Assembly: GCA_964035545.1 (NCBI GenBank)
Contig: OZ037771.1
Location: forward strand, 11,669,980-11,733,979
DNA: 64,000 nucleotides
Source of the DNA: Bugula neritina
Lineage: Eukaryota; Bryozoa; Gymnolaemata; Cheilostomatida; Bugulidae
Direction of reading: 5' to 3'
Both the position numbers and the translations under genes were made by a program. Shown in pieces: positions 56,448 through 64,000 of this stretch. The notes beneath the pieces are model-generated. The model worked only from the letters and a program-made list of their open reading frames with translations. It made no database searches and was not told the origin of the DNA. The number at the start of each line of letters is the position of its first letter. Position 1 is the first letter of the stretch.

Positions 56448-57296
56448 GCTACATAATGAAAGGTTGTAACAAATAGCCCAGACCTACTCTGTACCATAAC
56501 TCTGAGAGATTATACAGTAGCCTTGGTGTAATGAGGTGCCTCTGAAATGTTATAATAAATAGCCCGGTGTTTTAGTTTAAAGAAACACGAGAAAGCTATA
56601 ATAATACCACATCCGTTCATTCAAACACTGCCTGTGCAGATGTGTCCACTGAGATCAGTCCTGAAACATCAAATTATAATATTTATAGAGAATTCACAGC
56701 TGATTTCATTGCTTTATTTTTGATTTTCTTTTTAAATGATTCTGGGAAAGTATTATTATTGCCATTACTTTGAATAACACTCAGTAATTCAGGATACTAA
56801 CAAATCTAGTAAAATAACTAAATAAACACCCAAACAAATGAAATATTATATAGAGGCGATACAATACAATGTAATGTACAGCTAATTGGTCTAAACTCTA
56901 AAGCAAAATTTTAAAATATATTTTTAATTTATTTTATAATGACATATTAGTCTAAATGGAGTCTTTTAATAAATTAAGTGGTAATCATTTTTACGGTATA
57001 GACTTACACTGATTGTATTTTATTTGATCAAAAAAGTAAGGAGTTTTTACATGAATTTAGTAATTGCGAAATGAATTAAATAGCTTAACGCTAAATGTTA
57101 GCAAAATTCCAAATTGCAGTAACTCAAAAATTTATGCAAGGGATTGTGTTGGAAAAGCCAGTTTTATCTATTAATCATATTTAGAGCTGAATATAGTAAT
57201 TTTGTTTTTATAACTTAGGTATTTTTGTAGTATATGGTGTAATTCAAATGACAATTTGTTTCAGTTAAGCACCATTAGATGTTATTTATTTTATTG
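56448..57296. repeat. Duplicated block, copy A part 1
   Basis: Same order and orientation as 62997-63838, starting GCTACATAATGAAAGGTTGT. Roughly 85-90% similar by eye. The homology resumes at 58441, so copy A holds an extra about 1.14 kb. Confidence 0.88.
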
Positions 57297-58440
57297 AAAT
57301 GCTGAAGACAGTTTTAGTTATTCTCAATCAGTCCAATCAGAAATTCTTTTTTCAAAATGCAGTCAAAACACTGTCAATGAAGTGCATTCTATTTTTAACG
57401 CAAAATAATATTAGCTCAGTGGCTTAGCAAACAGTTTGAACCATATAACAAATCCCATTATATATTTTTCTGTTAGCTACTAAACTGCCATGTGAAAACA
57501 ATAATCACTTATATAAGGTCAACTGTAGATGTGACATGTTAACAATTTTTAACTTTTGTCAAAAATAATGTTCACCAATACTGATAATAAATATGACTTT
57601 AAAACTCTTAAGCATTATAATCATTTGGGGTACCATGCATATTTCATAAAGCACAGAATGGTTGCATCACCACTTTTCTCTGGGTCCTGTGTTTCTAAGT
57701 ACAACATGTAATGTTTGTTTAAAAATGAAAGTAGGGATGAAGTTTGCTAAGCTTTACATAACCAGGTTCCCATAAGTAATAATTAGATTGGGTACAAACT
57801 GAAAGTTTGTGTACTTTGTAATTTCACTATCCTATAATTAAAGGTTTCCTTAAAACTGTTTCTCTTGCCATGCATGTCTGTCAGACAGGTTTTAGCTAGA
57901 AATCAAACATTAGACTTTTATCGCCCAAAACTAGCTCAGCTGGCTCTCTGGTCACAAGGTAAATTATAGTTATAAGTTCTACAGGTAATCCTTTAAATAG
58001 GGGGCTTTTAATAAAGGTAAACTATTTGCAAACAGTTATTAACAAAGAAAGAAGTGAAAATGGCTGAAGAATTTTACGAGTAAAGACTACCACTAAATAT
58101 TTGAGAAAGTATTATACTAGGCTAACTAATTTCTTCTGCCACAGACCCTTGAACTCAACCTAGCTGCTCTCAAGTTACTGTAATATGAAATAAAAAATTA
58201 AATATAACTCTCCTACATAAAATCATTTAAAATTCTATATATTAACCAATATAGATATGACAAGCTTATCTCCAGGCAGCTAATTATAGCATAGCTCTAA
58301 CTAAAGACAAATTACATCAAATTCATTTCTATATGATGAGGTTTTGTAGGATTTTTACTAATAGAATTACAAAACTAAAAAATAGGAAAATAGATGAAGT
58401 AAAATTTGATTTAATCATCGTAGAGATCTTTACTGTTTTC
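57297..58440. other. About 1.14-kb segment present only in copy A of the duplication
   Basis: Separates the two halves of copy A; absent from copy B, where the flanks join directly near 63838-63843. AT-rich, no coding frame, no obvious terminal repeats. Either an insertion in A or a deletion in B. Confidence 0.7.
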
Positions 58441-58617
58441 AATTCTAAAACAAATAATTTATAATTTAACTAAATGCATTAATTCATAAAGTCCCTCTTA
58501 TAAAACTACTTAGGTACTCATGGTGTGATATGAATCATGTTGCCATTCTATACACTGAACAAACAACTACAGTCAAAACTAGTTTAAAATTCATGAAAAT
58601 TATTTGTTTTAAGCGTG
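58441..58617. repeat. Duplicated block, copy A part 2
   Basis: Matches 63843-64000, including GAATCATGTTGCCATTCTAT, and may extend past the window edge. Confidence 0.85.
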
Positions 58618-59436
58618 TAACAATGGACAGCATGAGATAATTTTAATAAAACTGTGTCCTTTTTAGCACAAACACAATCAAAAGATGTGTAGTAGAGAAA
58701 TTTGTGAAAGCTAACGCTGCTTATGATCTTGCTATACCAGATAAAACCTTAGTAATATTTGTTTTTGATAATTGAATAATTGAAATCTGTGTAAATGTTA
58801 GTAGATTATAATATTTTATAGAATATAACTTTTGAAAATGTACTCACTGACTATCTTTGAATAATTATATTTATAAACCTGATGCTAAAATTATAATTGA
58901 AACCTGTGTATTTGAACTACAAAATCAGCATATAATGTAAAAAATATATCTTGAAACTAAAGTTATTTGATGTTTTGCTTTTTATTTATTACTACTCTAT
59001 TATCGTTAGGAGAAAATATACATATTAGCAGCAAGAGTTTACTTGAGAAAAATAAGGAGGCTCATAGTATGCTAAATTAATTTACCTGGCCCTATTTCTA
59101 GATTGTATCATATAATGAAAGAACTGGTAACGGAAGCATGGAAAACTATTATTAGTTAGTAAAGCAGCAGTAGCTGTCATAAACACTTTAGGCAGTCAAA
59201 AGCAAATATATTATTAAAGCTTTTGTCTTCATCAGCTTTCATGTTATAAGTTATCCCTATCCAGTTTCATTTTCTAAGAAGTGCTCACGTAGTTTTCAAG
59301 GACAAAACTCACATTTGACCTAAAAGAAATAAAACCAATGGATTGCTTTTGCAGAGGAGTCAACTGGGCGTGAACATTCTATCTGGTGGTTCAGCGTCCA
59401 ATCACAAGTCATCTGAGTGGTTGCCCTTTTCCCAGA

Positions 59437-59666
59437 CCAATATAAAGAGCTGCACTTCCAGGGAATCTCAGTGTCGACCAAGCACCAACAACACCAGAAG
59501 AAGACCTGGAGATGAAACACTTGGACTCTTAATTACTTTGACACATAAAGCAAATCTCAACTGGTTGGGTTTGCAGAAGAATGAAAGATACCGGTAAAGA
59601 ACTATACAAGAACTGCTAAAGAAGAGTTGAACAAGAAATGAAATATACGTTTCAAATCTTAGTCAG
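59437..59666 (+). promoter_or_regulatory. Candidate promoter and first exon
   Basis: CCAAT overlapping TATAAAGA (59437-59448), a possible start near 59466-59475, and a purine-rich stretch ending at a donor-like TCAG|GTAATC (59661-59670). GC is higher than its surroundings. No long frame; it could be a 5' UTR exon or a non-coding RNA. Confidence 0.35.
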
Positions 59667-59689
59667 GTAATCAACATCACTAACTACTT

Positions 59690-62600
59690 TCTCTTTATTA
59701 TATCTGCTTCAGAATTTGGTCTTGCTAGCTTCAAACACTCCTATATTTAAACTGGCACATAAATAACTTTACACCATTATTCTAGTTAACATAGAAGAAC
59801 TTCAATCTCTTCTGATAGTAAGGGTTGGGGTAGTTCTATACTAACTGTATTCTGTATATTCTCCAATAGTTTATCTTATCTGCAAACAGAAAACTCATTG
59901 AAAATATTTTAGCTGACAGAAATTATTTTGCATTTTTGCTAACATACAAAGTGTAAGGTGCTCTCTACACCAGCTTCATATTGCTTCATCATAGAACACA
60001 ACTCTACTCTAGTGACAACAACAATATTTTAGTTAACATAAAATAACGTTAGTTTTGTATGATATAATGCATGGAGTTGGGGTGGTTCTATATTAACTGT
60101 ATATTTTACATTCTCCAATATTTTATGTTCATATCTACAAACAGAAAACTCATTGAAAATATTTTAGCTGGCATAGAAATCATCTTACATTTTTTGCTAA
60201 CATACAAAGTGTAAGGTGCTTTCTATACCAGCTCTGTATTCCTTCTTTCATCTGGAACACAACTCTATATTTTAGTGACAACAACAATATTCTAGTTAGC
60301 ATAGAACAACTTTAATCTTGTCTGACAGAAAGTACAAGGTGAGGGTTGTTCTGTACTAACTGTATATTTTGTATTCTCCATCTATATATTCCTTCACCAG
60401 GGAACAGAACTCCAATTTCTAGTTAGAGCAATAGTCTTCTAGTTAACATAGACTTGATCGTGTCTGTCATAAGTCTTTCCAAATAGTTGTGTTAATAATC
60501 TTTTTTTTTTAATTTCAATAGAACTTCATGACTTTCATATCTTCAAAGATCTACTAACAGGAGTAAATTTAAAATATTTTAGCTGGCATAGAAGTCATTT
60601 AACATTTTTTTGCTAACATACAAAAGTGTAAGATGATTTCTATACCAGCTTTATGTTTCTTTGTCAAGGAACACAACTCTATACTCTAGTATCAACAGTA
60701 TATTCTAGTTAAAATAGAACAACTTTAATTCCATATAATATAATGCATGGAGTTGGAGTGATTCTGTACTAATTGTATATTTTGTATCCTCAGTATGACA
60801 GAGCACTGGGTTGGAGTGGTTCTGTAATAACTGTACGTTTTACGTCTACAATTATCACAGCCTATACAAGTATGGCTTTATGAAATATTTTTAATGTCAA
60901 TAGCTTTGAAGACTTTCCAATCTCAATCTTTAAAAATCTACCAACAGAAATCCAATTAAGCTATTTTAGCTGGCATAGAAATAGCTTTGCATTTTTTGTT
61001 GATATACAAAGTGTAAAGTGCTTTCCATACAAGGTTTATGTTCCTTTGTCAGGGAACAGAACTCTACTCTAGTGAGAAACAATATTCTGGTTAGCATAGA
61101 CTTACTTTTACCATGTCTTGTATAATGCACAAGGTGAGAGTTGTTCTATACTAACTGTATCTTATATCCTCAGTTTGATAGAAAGCTCTGAGTTTGGGTA
61201 GTTCTATACTAACTGCATATTTGATGTTTACAATTATCCCAGTCTACCAATATTACTTTATAAAACATTTTCAACTTCTAGTGATATAAGCAACAATATA
61301 CTCTATTCAACATAGAACAACTTCAATTTCATATGGTATAATGCATGGAGTTTGAATAGTTTTAAAGTAAATGTATATATTTTATGACAGAAGCAATATT
61401 CCAGTTACCATAGAACAACTTTTATCCAGTCTGATATATGGCACTGGGTTGGGGTAGTTCTATTGTAACTGTATATTTATTTTATGTCTTCCATTGTCAA
61501 AGCTAATCAATATTGTTTCACCAATTTTTGTTCAAATTTACTAAATATTTTGTACCTTCATATCCTGAAAGGTTCTGCAAACAGAAAGTGATAATTAAAA
61601 CATTTTAGCTGGCATAGAAATCATTTTATACTTTTTGCTAGCATACAAAGTGTAAGGTGCTTTCTATACCAGCTTTCATTTCCTTCATCAGGAAACATAA
61701 CTCTGTATTCTAGTGACAGCAACAATATTCTAGTTAGCATAGAATAACTTTAATCTTGTCTGACAGAAAGTTCAAGGTGAGGGTTGTTCTATACTAACTG
61801 TATATTTTGTATTCTCCATCTATATATTCCTCCATCACGGAACACAACTCCAATTTTTAATTAGAGCAACAGTCTTCTAGTTAACATAGACTTGATCTTG
61901 TCTGTCATAAGTCTTTCCAAATAGTTGTTAATAATTATTATTTTTAATTTCAATAGAACCTCATGACTTACATATCTTCAAAGATCTACCAACAGGAGTA
62001 AATTTGAAATATTTTTAATGTTAATAGCTTTGGAGACTTTCCAATCTCAATCTTTAAAAATCTACCAACAGAAATCCAATTAAACTATTTTAGCTGGCAT
62101 AGAAATCATTTTACATTTTTTGTTATCATATGAAGTGTAAGGTGCTTTCTGTACCAGCTTTTTATTCCTTCATCAGGGAACACAACTCTATACTCCAGTC
62201 ACAACAATATTCTAGTTAACATAGAATAACTTTAATCTTGTCTGATTAAAAGCACAAGGTGAGGGTTAGTCTATACTAACTGTATATTTTTTATTCTCCA
62301 TTTTAAAAATCTCTCAATGTAATTGGTTGTATGACAAGAGAAATTATACAGATGCTGTCTTGGTCATCATCAAAATTAGTAAGAAATCTACAAATAGCAT
62401 AGTTTTGAATCTAATTCCATATAATATAATACATGGAAGTTGGATCAATCTTGACTATAGCTGTATATTTTATCTAGATCTGCACTTAACAAAGCCTGCC
62501 AATATGTTTTAATTTTTAGTAAACATTGTGATTTTCGATTAGTCAAATATTCTGTGGACTCATTGATCATATTTAGCAGGCATAGAAGCCATTATAAATT

Positions 62601-62724
62601 TCCATATGATATAATGCATGTAGTTGGGGTGGTTCTATACTAACTGTATATATTTTATATTCTCCAATATTTCATGTTCATATCTACAAACAGAAAACTC
62701 ATTGAAAATATTTTAGCTGGCATC
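59690..62724. repeat. Degenerate same-strand tandem repeat cluster, about 3 kb
   Basis: Recurring blocks, all in one orientation: ATTTTAGCTGGCATAGAAAT (near 59907, 60157, 60573, 60960, 61600, 62083 and, in part, 62706), then AACATACAAAGTGTAAGGTG, ACCAGCTTT...TTCCTT, GGAACACAACTCTA, ATTCTAGTTAACATAGA and TTCTATACTAACTGTATATT. Unit spacing varies from about 250 to 640 bases because sub-blocks are gained or lost. No coding frame. Confidence 0.9.
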
Positions 62725-62869
62725 CTTCAGCTATTCCATATTTATGTTTGTGAGTTTCGAAAAGGTTTATAAGAGCTGCAACATATCTAGTGTGAAGTTC
62801 ATTGATCTCTTCAGATGTTGGGGTATCGTTCTGGTCTACTTCTATTGGTGAACCAAGTAAAAACAAGAG
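62699..62869 (-). CDS. Last exon of a DGAT2/MOGAT-family acyltransferase (gene continues off the right edge)
   Basis: After an acceptor CCTTTCAG (minus strand), 57 in-frame codons end in TGA at 62699-62701. The text GSPIEV...PTSEEINELHTRYVAAL, then LFETHKHKYGI, matches the C-terminal end of diacylglycerol / monoacylglycerol O-acyltransferases, which usually ends in a G-x-P-I-x-V strand followed by a helix with L-H-x-x-Y and L-F-E-x-H-K-x-K-Y-G. These ER-membrane enzymes transfer acyl groups from acyl-CoA to glycerides. Upstream exons lie beyond 64000. The last codons (LKYFQ and stop) coincide with a unit of the 59.7-62.7 kb repeat. Poly(A) signal not obvious. Confidence 0.8.
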   Translation of the reverse strand, partial: LLFLLGSPIEVDQNDTPTSEEINELHTRYVAALINLFETHKHKYGIAEGCQLKYFQ

Positions 62870-62996
62870 CTGAAAGGTTTATATTGTATTACCCATCACT
62901 TTCAAAAACACTGTGATAACATTAAGATGTAAATACCAATCTACTCTCCAGTCTTCATTATTGTATGTTTCGCAGTATATTACAAGCAGTCTCATG

Positions 62997-63838
62997 GCTA
63001 CATAATGAAAGGTTGTCACAAAAAGCTCAGACCTACTCTGTACCATGGTGCTAAAGGATTATACAATAGCCTTGGTGTAATAAGGTGCCACTGAAATATT
63101 ATAATAAATAGCCAAGTGTTTTAGTTTAATGAAACAAAAAAAAATAATAATACCATATCTGTTCATCCTAACACTGCCTGGGCAAATGTGTCCACTAAGA
63201 TCAGTCCTGAAACACTAAATTGTAGAAAGTTCACTGCTGATCTTTTTGCTCTATTTCTGATTTTATTTTTAAATGATTCTGGGAAAGTATTATTATTGCC
63301 ATTACATTGAATAACACTCAGTAATTCTGAATACTAACAATTCTAGTAAAAAAACTAAATAAACACCCAAACAGATGAAATATTATATAGATATGATACA
63401 ATACAATGTAATGTACAGCTAATTAGTCTAAACTCTAAAGCAAAATTTTAAAATATCTTTTAAATTTATTTTATGATGACATATTAGTTCAAATGGAGTG
63501 TTTTAATAAATTAAGTTGTTATCATTTTACGGTATGGACTTATACTGATTGTATTTTATTTGATCGAAAAAAGTGAGGAGTTTTTACATGAATATAGTAA
63601 TTGCGAAATGAATTAAATAGCTTAGCGCTAAATGTTAGCAAAATTGCAAATTGCAGTGACTCAATAATTTATGCAAGGGATTGTGTTGGAAAAGCCAGTT
63701 TTATCTATTAATCCTATTTTATAGCTGAATATAGTTATTTTGTTTTTATAACTTAGGTATTTTTGCAGAACGTGGTGTAATTTAAATGGCAATTTGTTTT
63801 AGTTAAGCACTATTAGATGTTATTTATTTAATTAAAAT
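62997..63838. repeat. Duplicated block, copy B part 1
   Basis: Counterpart of 56448-57296. Lies in the last visible intron of the acyltransferase gene. Confidence 0.88.
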
Positions 63839-63842
63839 TCTA

Positions 63843-64000
63843 AATTCTAAAACAAATATCTTATAAAACTAAAAGCATTAATTCATAAAGTCCTTCTTAT
63901 AAAAATACTTAGATACTCATGCTGTTATATGAATCATGTTGCCATTCTATACACTGAACAAACAACAACTAAAGTTAAAATTAGTTGAAAATTCAAAAAA
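63843..64000. repeat. Duplicated block, copy B part 2 (runs off the edge)
   Basis: Counterpart of 58441-58600; homology is still continuing at 64000. Confidence 0.85.

Noticed and set aside
56637-56680. Acyltransferase exon remnants in the duplicated block (LISVDTSAQAVF-like text after an acceptor-like TTTCAG, also at 63170-63220)
   Set aside because: Only about 14 codons, stops in both copies, no downstream donor; similarity to the family is not convincing.

Overview
The window is AT-rich metazoan nuclear DNA. It has multi-exon genes with GT-AG introns, tRNA-derived SINEs, MITEs, minisatellites, and Ty3/gypsy-type LTR elements that are visibly more GC-rich than their surroundings. The host proteins (a RING/B-box protein, a metalloprotease with FTP/discoidin and ShKT domains, a DGAT2/MOGAT-type acyltransferase) suggest an aquatic invertebrate such as a mollusc, annelid or cnidarian. 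The sequence alone does not fix the phylum. All domain calls are by eye.

Layout. (1) 1-1.03 kb: the first two coding exons of a TRIM-like RING/B-box gene on the minus strand, running off the left edge. (2) 3.1-25.4 kb: four Ty3/gypsy elements or remnants, all on the plus strand. Element 1 (3120-8489) and element 2 (8932-16362) keep both LTRs, a tRNA-Leu-type primer site and a 4-bp GTAT target duplication. A non-LTR RT fragment (16.46-17.09 kb) abuts element 4 (a gag-protease remnant, 17.1-18.5 kb), which is interrupted by element 3 (18507-about 25366, 3' truncated). The 5' LTR of element 3 holds a TA-flanked MITE. (3) 25.4-26.85 kb: two possible host exons around a non-autonomous hAT element with a perfect 8-bp duplication. 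(4) 27.3-43.2 kb: a minus-strand secreted metalloprotease gene. I traced 21 exons whose phases all agree, about 1192 codons, lacking only the first exon(s). (5) 43.2-62.7 kb: non-coding DNA with a TIR transposon, two long palindromes, a 36-bp minisatellite, two TATA-box candidates and a large degenerate repeat cluster. (6) 62.7-64 kb: the last exon of a DGAT2/MOGAT-type gene (minus strand, continuing off the right edge) inside a duplicated block.

The most notable signal is in the LTR elements. Elements 1, 2 and 3 each carry a third ORF downstream of pol, where env would sit. It encodes a C2H2 finger, a second CxC...H...C finger and, in elements 1 and 2, a C-terminal coiled coil. In all three a tiny first exon with an ATG and a GT donor lies just after the pol stop. 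A 266-316 nt intron follows, and an acceptor joins in the same phase to an exon opening with an x-Thr-Arg motif. This points to a spliced subgenomic mRNA for an accessory protein. Elements 1, 3 and 4 also share a -1 frameshift signal (NTTAAAC plus a stem) between gag and pol. Element 2 has lost it, along with the gag zinc knuckle, and has gag and pol in one frame. All four elements look unable to move on their own: reverse transcriptase is deleted, broken or absent in each.

The host metalloprotease is also unusual. Across an exon junction its zinc site reads HExxHxxGxxD, with Asp where reprolysins have the third His.
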